Assembly: GCA_046296295.1 (NCBI GenBank)
Contig: JBKBLG010000002.1
Span: 1-64,000, forward strand
DNA length: 64,000 nucleotides
Direction: 5' to 3'
Source: UBA10646 sp046296295
Lineage (GTDB): Bacteria > Bacteroidota > Bacteroidia > Chitinophagales > Chitinophagaceae
Shown: positions 17,392-25,526 of the stretch, one piece after another
Layout of the letters: every line of letters begins with the position of its first letter
Numbering within the stretch: the first letter of the stretch is position 1
Notes under the pieces: model-generated
What the model was told of the DNA's origin: nothing
Seen by the model: only the letters and a program-made list of their open reading frames with translations
The model's database searches: none
Made by a program: the position numbers and the translations under genes

Positions 17392-18534
17392 ATGTACTTC
17401 CAAAGCTCAGAACTTACGCAACAAGTAGCACAAACCGCTAAAGACTTTGCCCTACAACACATTAAACCCTACGTAATGGAATGGGATGAAACCCAAGAGT
17501 TTCCGGTACATGTGTTTAAAGCAATGGGACAACTAGGTTTAATGGGCGTACTTGTGCCAGAACAATACGGCGGAGCAGGCCTAGGCTACTTCGAATACAA
17601 AGCCATTATCGAAGAAATCGCGAAAGTATGCGGCTCTATTGGTTTGAGCGTAGCTGCCCATAATAGTTTATGTGTGGGTCATATTTTACAATTCGGCACC
17701 GAAGCACAAAAGCAACAATACCTACCCAAACTTGCTACTGCCGAGCATATTGGTGCTTGGGGGCTCACAGAACCTAACACCGGTAGCGATGCTGGCAACA
17801 TGAAAACAGTTGCTGTTAAAGATGGTAACCATTGGGTACTTAACGGCACAAAATGCTGGATTACCCACGGTAAGAGCGGCGATGTAGTCGTAGTAATTGC
17901 TCGTACTGGCGAACCACGCACTAGTGGCAACTCTACTGCCTTTATTGTTGAACGTGGCACCCCCGGCTTTTCGGCGGGCAAAAAAGAAAATAAACTGGGC
18001 ATGCGTGCCAGCGAAACGGCAGAAATGATTTTCGACAACTGCCGTATACCCGACGCCAATCGCTTAGGCGATGTGGGTGATGGGTTTCGCCAGGCTATGA
18101 AAATTTTAGATGGTGGCCGTATTTCTATTGCATCGCTAAGTTTAGGTATCGCCAAAGGTGCTTATGAAGCTGCGTTACAGTACTCACAAGAACGCTATCA
18201 GTTCGATCAGCCTATTAGCAATTTTCAAGGTATTAGTTTTAAATTGGCAGATATGGCTACTGAAATTTTAGCTGCCGATTTGCTTACACTGCAAGCTTGC
18301 GACCTTAAGAACCGTGGTTTATCGGTAACCGAAAAAGCTGCTATGGCTAAGTATTACGCCAGTGAAGTGTCGGTTAAAGCCGCTAACGAAGCGGTACAAA
18401 TTTTTGGTGGATATGGCTACACAAAAGATTTTCCGGTAGAAAAGTTCTATCGCGATGCAAAGTTGTGTACCATTGGCGAAGGCACTTCTGAAATTCAGAA
18501 GTTAGTGATTGCCCGCGAAGTATTGAAGAAATAA
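17392..18534 (+). CDS. Acyl-CoA dehydrogenase (short-chain type)
   Basis: 380 aa FAD flavoprotein catalysing alpha,beta-desaturation of an acyl-CoA in fatty-acid or branched-chain amino-acid breakdown, passing electrons to ETF. The usual three-part layout is visible: N-terminal helical domain (1-120), beta domain with WGLTEPNTGSDAGNMKT (about 123-139) and CWITHG, and C-terminal helices with VQIFGGYGYTKDFPVEKFYRD and the C-terminal IGEGTSEIQKLVIARE. The catalytic Glu is expected in the GEGTSEIQ stretch. Length is normal. Chain-length specificity (butyryl, isobutyryl, glutaryl) cannot be read from the sequence. Ends at a good terminator. Confidence 0.93.
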   Translation: MYFQSSELTQQVAQTAKDFALQHIKPYVMEWDETQEFPVHVFKAMGQLGLMGVLVPEQYGGAGLGYFEYKAIIEEIAKVCGSIGLSVAAHNSLCVGHILQFGTEAQKQQYLPKLATAEHIGAWGLTEPNTGSDAGNMKTVAVKDGNHWVLNGTKCWITHGKSGDVVVVIARTGEPRTSGNSTAFIVERGTPGFSAGKKENKLGMRASETAEMIFDNCRIPDANRLGDVGDGFRQAMKILDGGRISIASLSLGIAKGAYEAALQYSQERYQFDQPISNFQGISFKLADMATEILAADLLTLQACDLKNRGLSVTEKAAMAKYYASEVSVKAANEAVQIFGGYGYTKDFPVEKFYRDAKLCTIGEGTSEIQKLVIAREVLKK

Positions 18535-18539
18535 AATTA

Positions 18540-18553
18540 CCTTACGGTAAATG
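18540..18553 (-). repeat. Dispersed repeat, exact
   Basis: Six bases after the acyl-CoA dehydrogenase stop; next bases TAATT extend the potential stem (TTACC/GGTAA). Confidence 0.92.
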
Positions 18554-18616
18554 CATCGTGCATTGGCATTATGCCAATACTAACAATAGAAGTCTCCTCT
18601 AACAATTGCCCCATAC

Positions 18617-18684
18617 AGGCTACGCTGTTTTAGCGTAGCCTTTTTAATGCAACAACGCCGCACCGTTTTACCGTGCAGCGTTGT
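18617..18684. terminator. Two back-to-back hairpins between convergent genes
   Basis: AGGCTACGCT/AGCGTAGCCT (18617-18641) followed by TTTT terminates the dehydrogenase gene. A second hairpin (ACAACGC...GCGTTGT, 18652-18684) faces the transketolase gene on the other strand. Confidence 0.82.
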
Positions 18685-18721
18685 GTTTTAATATTTTTTA
18701 CTTGATGCTTATATGCATCAT

Positions 18722-18735
18722 CATTTACCGTAAGG
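18722..18735 (+). repeat. Dispersed repeat, exact
   Basis: Six bases from the transketolase stop; followed by TAATA. Faces the copy at 18540 across the terminator block, so each convergent gene ends with one copy. Confidence 0.92.
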
Positions 18736-18740
18736 TAATA

Positions 18741-19589
18741 TTAATAATCGCCAAGTGTTTCTGGCAATTGTGCTAAAGCGTTGGCTAGTTGTGCATCGTT
18801 TGGTGCAATGCCATGCCATTCGTGTGTACCTTCCATAAAATCAACGCCCTTACCCATTACTGTTTTCAAGAGCACTACTACCGGCTTGCCTTGATGCAAT
18901 AGTGTTTTCGCATGTTGCAGGCCTGCTACGATAGATGCCATATCGTTACCTTGTTCAATTACGGTTACAACCCAGTTAAAGGCTTCAAACTTTGCACGTA
19001 GGTCGCCCAAATCCATTACTTTTTTAACCGGACCGTCAATTTGTTCGCCATTCCAATCGATTGTTGCAATGTAATTGTCTACACCTTTAGCACCTGCGAA
19101 CATAATAGCTTCCCAATTTTGCCCCTCTTCTAACTCGCCATCGCCGCAAAGGCTGTATACAATAGTAGCATCGTTATTTAGCTTTTTTGCTAAGGCAGCA
19201 CCAACAGCCACACTCATGCCTTGCCCTAATGAACCGCTGGCCACACGTACTCCTGGTAAGTGCTCATGTGTAGTGGGGTGACCTTGCAACCTACTATCAA
19301 TTTTTCTGAAGGTACTTAACTCGTTAATGGGGAAATATCCGCTACGAGCTAAAGTGCTATAAAAAACAGGTGAAATATGTCCATTGCTTAAAAAGAATAC
19401 ATCTTGCCCTTTTGCATCCATATCGAAAGGCACGGGCTGGTGTTGCATCACCTCAAAGTACAGGGCTGTAAAAAAATCGGCACAACCGAGCGAGCCACCT
19501 GGGTGACCACTTTGAACAGCGTGCACCATTCGTACAATATCTCTCCTAATTTGAGTAGCAATGCTTTGTAATTCAGCTATTGAGGCCAT
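18741..19589 (-). CDS. Transketolase, N-terminal (TPP-binding) subunit
   Basis: 282 aa from the ATG at 19589 (ASIAELQSIATQIRRDIVRM); an extension to 19640 lacks family similarity. The protein is the N-terminal half of a split transketolase: SGHPGGSLGCADFF (about 27-40), VASGSLGQGMSVAVGAA, and the TPP motif GDGELEEGQNWE ending near IDWN. In many bacteria this subunit is followed directly by the C-terminal subunit gene; here the neighbours are unrelated and on other strands, so the partner must lie elsewhere. Acts in the non-oxidative pentose phosphate pathway or, in some lineages, in other 1-deoxy/ketose reactions. Confidence 0.88.
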   Translation of the reverse strand: MASIAELQSIATQIRRDIVRMVHAVQSGHPGGSLGCADFFTALYFEVMQHQPVPFDMDAKGQDVFFLSNGHISPVFYSTLARSGYFPINELSTFRKIDSRLQGHPTTHEHLPGVRVASGSLGQGMSVAVGAALAKKLNNDATIVYSLCGDGELEEGQNWEAIMFAGAKGVDNYIATIDWNGEQIDGPVKKVMDLGDLRAKFEAFNWVVTVIEQGNDMASIVAGLQHAKTLLHQGKPVVVLLKTVMGKGVDFMEGTHEWHGIAPNDAQLANALAQLPETLGDY

Positions 19590-19797
19590 AATATTTGGGT
19601 TAATTTCTATAATGCTGGCAAAGCTAACGCTTTGAGACATGTGATGTGTCGCAAAACTTGCTTATCAATTCACGAAACCCCAAAATGAGTATGCAGCGAA
19701 AACCGATAAAAAGTACTCATTTACCAGTAAACCGTTTACTTTGCAATGTGAACCTCCCAAAGAACGTTGAAAGCAAACGTTAACTTAAACCGACTGC

Positions 19798-20976
19798 ATG
19801 GAGCAAATTATTGTAGGGTGGGCTATAGCCTTTTTTATCACTTTTTACTCAATACCCGTTATTATAGAAATAGCGGCGGAAAAAAAGCTGTACGATATAC
19901 CTGATGAACGAAAAATTCACAAACAACCTATTGCCTCGCTGGGTGGCATTGGCATGTTTGCCGGATTAATTGTAGCATTCTTACTTACCCTCACTTTTAC
20001 CACGAACCAATATGGTTTTCAATATTATTTATTGGCGGCTATCATCATTTTCTTCTTAGGGGTGAAGGATGATATATTGGTAATAAGTGCCCATAAAAAA
20101 TTTATTGGCCAGCTTATGGCTGCGGCAATTTTGGTGTTTAAAGGGCAGTTGCTAATTAGCAACATGCAGGGCTTTTTAGGTATTTATCAGCTAGATGTTT
20201 CGATAGCCCGCTTACTTACCCTCTTTACCATAGTTGTTACCGTTAATGCCTTCAATTTATTAGATGGTGCCGATGGCCTTGCCGGTACTGTTGGTTCTGT
20301 TACTACACTTGCATTGGGCGTGTATTTTGCACTTAACAACGAATGGCCGCACGCTGTACTTGCATTTTCATTAGCGGGAGCAATTGCAGCCTTTTTAATT
20401 TACAACTTTCAGCCGGCACGCATTTTCATGGGCGATACAGGAAGCATGTTGATCGGACTTATAAACGCCATTTTAGTAATACGCTTTATTGATTTAGCCC
20501 CTACCTATCAACACTTTCCTTGTACAGCTTCACCTGCTGTAGGTTTTGGTATTTTATTGCTTCCGCTGATGGATACCCTACGTGTATTCAGTATGCGTAT
20601 TCTAAAAGGAAAAAGTCCTTTTTCGCCAGATAGAAACCACTTACACCACTTCTTACTTGACCGTGGTTTATCACATAGAGCCGTTGCACTTATTATGGGG
20701 GCAGGCAGCTTAGCATTCACATTGCTTTCATTTTTGTTTGTACATATTGGTACAACTTATGTCATAGCCTTACAAATTAGCACCTTCTTCGCAGTGGTAT
20801 ATCTACTATACATTACCAAGCCAAGGATGATTATGAAAGTAATTCGCTCTGAAGATGGTAAAGAAGCACCCACTTTGGTAACTGAAAGCCCCAAAGTGAA
20901 ACTCATTTCTATTTTCACAGGTCGCCGCTCTGCTAACATTGGCGATGAAGCCAAGGCTAAGGTTGAAGAAAATTAA
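19798..20976 (+). CDS. Glycosyltransferase family 4 (WecA/MraY-like) polyprenyl-phosphate sugar-1-phosphate transferase
   Basis: 392 aa polytopic membrane protein, about 10-11 membrane segments. Transfers a sugar-1-phosphate from UDP-sugar to undecaprenyl phosphate to start surface glycan synthesis. Family signatures: PDERKIHKQPIASLGG (about 37-52), GVKDD (about 89-93, metal-binding aspartates), NAFNLLDGADGLAG (about 150-163), and FMGDTGSMLIG (about 208-218), plus the cytoplasmic SPFSPDRNHLHHFLLDRG loop with the HxHH motif characteristic of WecA-type rather than MraY enzymes. The charged C-terminal tail (about 335-392) is variable. No glycan cluster is adjacent. Confidence 0.9.
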   Translation: MEQIIVGWAIAFFITFYSIPVIIEIAAEKKLYDIPDERKIHKQPIASLGGIGMFAGLIVAFLLTLTFTTNQYGFQYYLLAAIIIFFLGVKDDILVISAHKKFIGQLMAAAILVFKGQLLISNMQGFLGIYQLDVSIARLLTLFTIVVTVNAFNLLDGADGLAGTVGSVTTLALGVYFALNNEWPHAVLAFSLAGAIAAFLIYNFQPARIFMGDTGSMLIGLINAILVIRFIDLAPTYQHFPCTASPAVGFGILLLPLMDTLRVFSMRILKGKSPFSPDRNHLHHFLLDRGLSHRAVALIMGAGSLAFTLLSFLFVHIGTTYVIALQISTFFAVVYLLYITKPRMIMKVIRSEDGKEAPTLVTESPKVKLISIFTGRRSANIGDEAKAKVEEN

Positions 20977-21006
20977 GAGCATTATTACCTTATTGATTAT
21001 GCACTA

Positions 21007-21020
21007 CCTTACGGTAAATG
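21007..21020 (-). repeat. Dispersed repeat, exact
   Basis: Lies immediately upstream of the frr -33 element; next bases TAGT. Confidence 0.92.
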
Positions 21021-21022
21021 AA

Positions 21023-21052
21023 TTGCTGTGCCATAGCAATTCCTTAGTTTTG
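21023..21052 (+). promoter_or_regulatory. Promoter of frr
   Basis: TTG at 21023-21025, 19 bp, then TAGTTTTG at 21045-21052: full match to the Bacteroidetes TTG-N(17-23)-TAnnTTTG promoter, 23 bp before the frr ATG. Confidence 0.7.
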
Positions 21053-21075
21053 CGGCACTTCAAAAACAAACTTGT

Positions 21076-21639
21076 ATGCAAGCCGATATTGACCTGATTT
21101 TAGATGATGCTCAAGCATCGATGCAGAAAGCATTGAGCCACCTAGAGTACGAGTTAACAAAAATTAGAGCTGGTAAAGCTAGCCCAAGCATGTTAGAAGG
21201 CATTAATACAGAATACTACGGTGCCCCTACACCCATTAACCAAGTTGCAAACGTATCTGTACTCGATGCCAGAACCATTAGCATTCAGCCTTGGGAAAAG
21301 AACATGTTAGCACCTATTGAAAGAGCTATTCTTCAAGCTAATATTGGTGTTACGCCTCAAAACGATGGTGTACAAATTCGTTTGTTCTTACCGCCTCTTA
21401 CAGAAGAACGTAGGAGAGAATTAGCCAAGCGTTCATCGGGCGAAGCAGAACAAGCCAAAATTGCTATCAGAAACATTAGACGTGATGCTATTGAAAATAT
21501 TAAGAAGCTTCAAAAAGATGGTTTGAGTGAAGATGCTGCTAAAGACGCCGAAAAAGCAGTGCAAGATTTAACTGATAAAAACATTGGTACTGTTGAAAAA
21601 ATTCTTGCAGCGAAGGAAAAAGAAATCATGTCTATCTAA
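21076..21639 (+). CDS. frr: Ribosome recycling factor
   Basis: 187 aa, the standard length. Splits post-termination 70S ribosomes together with EF-G. Conserved features: helix 1 with HLEYELTKIRAGKASPSMLEGI (about 22-43), domain II with APTPINQVANVSVLDARTISIQPW (about 50-73), PPLTEERRRELAK (about 115-127) and the C-terminal helix ending EKILAAKEKEIMSI. Has its own promoter and terminator. In many bacteria frr follows pyrH; here it follows a WecA-like gene instead. Confidence 0.97.
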   Translation: MQADIDLILDDAQASMQKALSHLEYELTKIRAGKASPSMLEGINTEYYGAPTPINQVANVSVLDARTISIQPWEKNMLAPIERAILQANIGVTPQNDGVQIRLFLPPLTEERRRELAKRSSGEAEQAKIAIRNIRRDAIENIKKLQKDGLSEDAAKDAEKAVQDLTDKNIGTVEKILAAKEKEIMSI

Positions 21640-21644
21640 GTACT

Positions 21645-21658
21645 CATTTACCGCAAGG
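21645..21658 (+). repeat. Dispersed repeat, C variant (CATTTACCGCAAGG)
   Basis: Five bases after the frr stop; followed by TATAC, so TACC/GGTA pairs around GCAA. Confidence 0.85.
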
Positions 21659-21668
21659 TATACAACAT

Positions 21669-21706
21669 AAAAAGCCATTATACAATTTCAGTATGATGGC
21701 TTTTTA
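21669..21706 (+). terminator. frr terminator
   Basis: AAAAAGCCAT pairs with ATGGCTTTTT around an inner AT-rich stem; ends in a T run. Confidence 0.85.
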
Positions 21707-21811
21707 TATGAATATTTATTGCCAATAAAGAAAGTAATCTAAAAAGGGGCTTACAGCAATAGGCTTATTACATTGAGTAATTATTGATCCAATCTTGATG
21801 CAAGTTCATAG

Positions 21812-22221
21812 CATACAGCATTCTTTTTTATAATATCGCAACAGCAGCAACTTATAACATCTTTTCAACAAGAACAATCTCATGTACTCAAAAGACTTAA
21901 AAGTCAAAATATTTTAACACACAATGATTGGGCTAAATTCAAACAACTTTTCGAAAAAATATATCCCAATTTTTCCCCCACTTCAAATCATATTACGCAG
22001 ACCTTACACAAGCAGAAATAAGATTTCTAGCATTTACCAAACTCGAACTAAGCCCTAAAAAAATGGCAAGCTTACATGGCGTTAGTGATGAAGCTATAAG
22101 AACTCTACGCTATCGAATAAAAAAGAAATTGAATATAAATGATACTAAAGACATTGACCAGGTAGTTGCGAACCTCGCACTACACCCTGACAACAATCAT
22201 GATATGCAAATGCAATCATAA
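21812..22221 (+). pseudogene. Remnant of a LuxR-type regulator: C-terminal DNA-binding part only, frameshifted
   Basis: The frame opens after a TAG at 21809 with no start codon: a hydrophobic end (FFFII) and coiled-coil (QQQQLITSFQQEQ), then HNDWAKFKQLFEKIYPNF. A one-base deletion in the T5C5 run near 21970-21980 shifts the frame; the second frame continues HFKSYYADLTQAEIRFLAF, MASLHGVSDEAIRTLRYRI and KKKLNI to a stop at 22221. This is the C-terminal signature of Bacteroidetes TPR/membrane LuxR-like regulators (DLTxAEIR...K.A..L..S..AI...RYRI.KKL). The TPR and sensor parts are gone. It accounts for most of the 670-bp gap between frr and tRNA-Arg; the remaining flanks show nothing else. Confidence 0.8.
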
Positions 22222-22312
22222 AAATCATACAACTAATGGCCACAAAAAAGTATCACGCATCAAAGGGTATTAGAATAATAGTAGAGCTTTGCTTCTAACA
22301 ACACTTAGAAAG

Positions 22313-22384
22313 TGGCCTCGCCAGGAATCGAACCTGGACCTGGAGCTCCGGAAACTCTTATACTATCCATTGTACTACGAGGCC
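22313..22384 (-). tRNA. tRNA-Arg(CCG)
   Basis: 72-nt tRNA on the minus strand. Acceptor GGCCTCG/CGAGGCC pairs perfectly, discriminator A, T-loop GGTTCGATTCC, anticodon loop TTCCGGA with anticodon CCG. The 3' CCA is not encoded. Confidence 0.95.
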
Positions 22385-22422
22385 ATAGCTGCAAATGTGC
22401 AACATCAACCGAAAATTGCCAA

Positions 22423-23004
22423 CTATTTCAATAAGCCGGGTGCATTCGCCGCAAATATTTTTACAGCAATGGCTAATAATATCACACCAAAGAATTTACG
22501 CACTGCTAACAATCCGGCAGGTCCCAATAACTTAGAAATGTAATCGAGCGATTTCAGAACAATATATACAATCGCAAGGTTAATAAGTATGGCTAATAAT
22601 ACTGGCACTTCTTCATAGTTAGCACGCAACGATATAATGGTTGTAAGCGTACCACTACCAGCAATTAAAGGAAATGCAATTGGCACTACTGTTCCAGATT
22701 TTGGATCGTCGCCTCCTTTAAAAAACTCGTGCCCAAGCACCATCTCTAGTCCAAGTATAAAAATTACAATAGAACCGCCTACTGCGAACGATGCCACCTC
22801 TATCCCTAACACTTTTAAGAGCTTTTCTCCAACAAATAAGAATGCAATCATTAGTGCCCCTGAAATAAGCGTAGCTCTAAACTCACGAATACCACCCATC
22901 TTATGCTTTAACGATATAAGCAATGGTATAGAACCCACAATATCTATCACCGCAAATAATGTAAAGGTTACTGTAAGTATAGCATCTAATGATATTGCTT
23001 CCAT
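22423..23004 (-). CDS. MarC family integral membrane protein
   Basis: 193 aa with six membrane segments and no soluble domain. The N-terminus (TLFAVIDIVGSIPLLISL) matches the MarC/SNG1 pattern FaviDPiGaiPvfl; SFAVGGSIVIFILGLEMVLG and VVPIAFPLIAGSGTLTTII (about 105-123) are the second conserved repeat. Function of the family is unsettled: named after the mar locus but not shown to cause resistance, with some members proposed as amino-acid transporters. Downstream of cobC on the same strand with a 30-bp gap, so it may be the last gene of the cobalamin transcript, though no functional link is evident. Confidence 0.88.
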   Translation of the reverse strand: MEAISLDAILTVTFTLFAVIDIVGSIPLLISLKHKMGGIREFRATLISGALMIAFLFVGEKLLKVLGIEVASFAVGGSIVIFILGLEMVLGHEFFKGGDDPKSGTVVPIAFPLIAGSGTLTTIISLRANYEEVPVLLAILINLAIVYIVLKSLDYISKLLGPAGLLAVRKFFGVILLAIAVKIFAANAPGLLK

Positions 23005-23034
23005 GAGTTTGGTTTTTTGTAAAGATGCAACTTA

Positions 23035-23646
23035 TTAGCGTGTTGGCCGGTGTACTTCTGGCGTTCGGTTGCTATCATTATGTAAAATATGCCAATCAAA
23101 GCTATTATTATCATTGGCAGTCAGCTTTACAACAGCACCATAATGCAAGCGAAAAGCAGCAAATGATTCTTTTAAAGGTGTATTGGTAATAGCTGCAAGT
23201 ATGCAACGCATAACACCACCATGGCTAACAATAGCAATTGGCGGTGCAGTTGTAGCTGCCACTACACGATTAAACTGTGTTGCAACCCTATTGAACAACT
23301 GCACATAATTTTCACCATTCGGAAAATGGTTATTTACAAAATCCTCCATCCATGGGTCGCTGATATGCCTTGGTATATCGTTCCATAGTTTGCCTTCCCA
23401 ATCACCACAATTTATTTCTTTAAAGTTAGTATGCTGTTGTATTTCATGCGATGGAAATAAAAACTGTGCTAGTTTATAACAACGCTGCAAAGGGCTGCTA
23501 TGTACTGCTGTAATACCTTGCGGTAAATGCTGTGCAATTGCCAAAGCCTCCTCTTCAAAAGAGTCGGTAACATTTAAATCAGATTGCCCATAACAAGTTC
23601 CATAAGGCACTAAAGGGGTAGTATGCCGAATAAGATAAATTTCCAT
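23035..23646 (-). CDS. cobC: Alpha-ribazole phosphatase (histidine phosphatase family)
   Basis: 203 aa. Removes the 5' phosphate from alpha-ribazole-5'-phosphate (or cobalamin-5'-phosphate) in nucleotide-loop assembly of B12. Histidine phosphatase signature RHT at 7-9 (LIRHTTPLVPYGTCYGQSDL; the CYGxSD pattern is typical of CobC), second histidine in VSHGGVMR (about 141-148). Overlaps the 3' end of cobS by 37 bp, implying translational coupling in a cobT-cobS-cobC operon. Specific assignment relies on this context. A C-variant repeat lies in its 5' half, encoding HLPQG. Confidence 0.87.
   Translation of the reverse strand: MEIYLIRHTTPLVPYGTCYGQSDLNVTDSFEEEALAIAQHLPQGITAVHSSPLQRCYKLAQFLFPSHEIQQHTNFKEINCGDWEGKLWNDIPRHISDPWMEDFVNNHFPNGENYVQLFNRVATQFNRVVAATTAPPIAIVSHGGVMRCILAAITNTPLKESFAAFRLHYGAVVKLTANDNNSFDWHILHNDSNRTPEVHRPTR
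23516..23529 (-). repeat. Dispersed repeat, C variant
   Basis: Inside cobC, sense strand, encoding HLPQG; next base T. Confidence 0.82.
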
Positions 23647-24428
23647 ATAATGATAAAGCTTGCATAACAGCTAATTTCTGTTACTTGTTGTGTAGCGCCT
23701 AAACAGTCGCCTGTATAACCACCAATCCACTTTTTAAAATACCAAACTAAGTATAATAACATAACCACACTTGGTATAAGTGCCAACCACCATACAGGGT
23801 CGAAAAAATACCAAATAATTGCCCCACCTATCGCTGCAACAAGTAATTCGTACCACTGTAATTGTTGGTTAGCTAGTGGCTTACTCTTACTTGCATCTAT
23901 GTCGGCTACATAAGGCAGTAGTTGCATCATCATTACTGCCATAAGGCGGCTATATGCATGTGTGCCTAACATTACTAACGCTACTTCATTTACCGTAAGG
24001 TATGTTACCAACTCTTGCAACAACAAATACTTAGCTCCTAACATGGCTATTAACCCTACCGTACCATAAGTACCTAGCCTACTATCTTTCATGATAGTAA
24101 GAATTTTCTCTTTCGTCCACCCACCACCAAAGGCATCACAAACATCGGCCCAACCATCTTCATGAAATGCACCTGTGAGCAATATGGTTACTAACATACT
24201 GGTAGCAATAGCAAGGCTGCTGCTCACAACCATTTGGAGATAATAAAAAGTTACAGCCGCAGTTAAACCTACCAGTAAGCCCACCCAAGGAAAATAACGA
24301 GCACTTTTTTGTAGATACTCAGGCTTATAAGCAACCCATGCACCTGTGGGTATACGAGTGAAAAATTGTATTGCAGTTAAAAAATATATCCATTGCCTAG
24401 CCATGGTATGAAGATACGACCTAGGCAT
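23610..24428 (-). CDS. cobS: Cobalamin synthase (adenosylcobinamide-GDP ribazoletransferase)
   Basis: 272 aa integral membrane protein with about six to seven membrane segments. Joins adenosylcobinamide-GDP to alpha-ribazole to finish the lower loop of B12. Typical N-terminal AIQFFTRIPTG (about 18-28), then the acidic signature GAFHEDGWADVCDAFGGGWTKEKI split over about 86-110, and MKDSRLGTYGTVGL (about 112-125). Its ATG overlaps the cobT stop codon (TAATG), so the two are translationally coupled; an ATG eight codons later is the alternative start. Contains one exact repeat copy encoding LTVN in a loop between membrane segments. Confidence 0.93.
   Translation of the reverse strand: MPRSYLHTMARQWIYFLTAIQFFTRIPTGAWVAYKPEYLQKSARYFPWVGLLVGLTAAVTFYYLQMVVSSSLAIATSMLVTILLTGAFHEDGWADVCDAFGGGWTKEKILTIMKDSRLGTYGTVGLIAMLGAKYLLLQELVTYLTVNEVALVMLGTHAYSRLMAVMMMQLLPYVADIDASKSKPLANQQLQWYELLVAAIGGAIIWYFFDPVWWLALIPSVVMLLYLVWYFKKWIGGYTGDCLGATQQVTEISCYASFIIIWKFILFGILPL
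23987..24000 (+). repeat. Dispersed repeat, exact
   Basis: Inside cobS, antisense, coding strand LTVN; followed by TATG. Confidence 0.9.
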
Positions 24429-25465
24429 TATTCGGTTACATTACTTACACCAGCAGCTTCAAAACTTGCCATTTCAGCAACAAAAGCACATGCACTTCGT
24501 AAAAGTGGTAATGCAAGGGCGGCACCGGTGCCCTCACCCAAACGTAATTGCAACTGTAAAAGTGGTACAGCTTTCAAGTATGCCAACATTTTTTGATGCC
24601 CTTGTTCATCGCTACAATGTGCAAATACACAGTGATGTAATACTGTTGGTTGTATTTGGCTTGCTACTAATAATGCAGCAGTTACTATAAAGCCATCAAT
24701 AATAATAATCATGTTTAATGCAGCAGCTGCTATAATAGCAGCAGTAATCATGGCAATCTCAAAACCGCCAACACGCTGTAAGAGTTCTAATGGTGGTTTT
24801 TGCTGTTGCAATTGATGATGCCGGTATACTTGCGTTAATGTTTCAATTTTTAATTGCAATTGTGCTCCTACTACACCTGTACCACGGCCAACACATTCAT
24901 TAATCGGAAGCTGCATAACATTACTCATAATAAGTGCAGCACTCGATGTGTTACCGATACCCATTTCGCCAAATCCAATGGTATTACACCCCTTACGGTA
25001 AATGCTTTGTACAATACTAGCAGCACTGTCGAAACATTGTGTTAGCTGTGTGGCTGAAATAGCTTGCTGCGTTTCGTAATTGGCTGTACCATGTGCTACC
25101 TTAGCACTAATAAAGTTTGGATGTTGTGTAATATTATTATCAAAGTCAAATGCAACGCCAGCGTCAACAACGTTCAGATGCATTTGGTTATGCTTACAAA
25201 AAACATTGATAGCTGCACCACCTCGTATAAAATTTAGTACCATTTGGGCTGTTACAGCTTGCGGAAATGGATTCACCTTACCTGTTGCCGCAATACCATG
25301 ATCGGCTGCAAAAACAACCATGTGTGGCAAGCGAATTTCAGGTGTTAAAGATTGTTGTATTGTGCCTAATTGCAATGCAAGTGCTTCTAACATTCCTAAA
25401 GCACCAAGTGGCTTTGTTTTAAAATCTATGATTTGTTGCAGTTGCGCAATTGAAAAATTTGGCAT
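24428..25465 (-). CDS. cobT: Nicotinate-nucleotide--dimethylbenzimidazole phosphoribosyltransferase
   Basis: 345 aa. Activates the lower-ligand base: nicotinate mononucleotide plus dimethylbenzimidazole gives alpha-ribazole phosphate. Family motifs: TKPLGALGMLEALA (about 17-30, KPxGSLG pattern), FAADHGIAATGKVNPFPQAVT (split about 52-72), GFGEMGIGNTSSAA (about 168-181), the GGFEIA motif with a downstream hydrophobic helix, and C-terminal RLGEGTGAALALP with the catalytic Glu. First gene of cobT-cobS-cobC. No cobU/cobP kinase-guanylyltransferase gene is present in the block. An exact repeat copy encodes IYRKG. Confidence 0.95.
   Translation of the reverse strand: MPNFSIAQLQQIIDFKTKPLGALGMLEALALQLGTIQQSLTPEIRLPHMVVFAADHGIAATGKVNPFPQAVTAQMVLNFIRGGAAINVFCKHNQMHLNVVDAGVAFDFDNNITQHPNFISAKVAHGTANYETQQAISATQLTQCFDSAASIVQSIYRKGCNTIGFGEMGIGNTSSAALIMSNVMQLPINECVGRGTGVVGAQLQLKIETLTQVYRHHQLQQQKPPLELLQRVGGFEIAMITAAIIAAAALNMIIIIDGFIVTAALLVASQIQPTVLHHCVFAHCSDEQGHQKMLAYLKAVPLLQLQLRLGEGTGAALALPLLRSACAFVAEMASFEAAGVSNVTE
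24991..25004 (-). repeat. Dispersed repeat, exact
   Basis: Inside cobT, sense strand but in a different frame from most copies (encodes IYRK); next base G. Confidence 0.9.
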
Positions 25466-25480
25466 AAATATATTTTACAA

Positions 25481-25519
25481 TACTAAAGGTTTGTTGGCGA
25501 TGCCAACAAACCTTTAGTA
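25481..25519. terminator. Perfect 18-bp inverted repeat with GAT loop between btuB-like gene and cobT
   Basis: Arms 25481-25498 and 25502-25519 pair perfectly. It lies between two genes on the same strand, downstream of the receptor gene and 16 bp before cobT. No T tract: could be partial terminator or RNA-stability hairpin setting the receptor/cobT expression ratio. Confidence 0.65.
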
Positions 25520-25526
25520 AGAAAGA

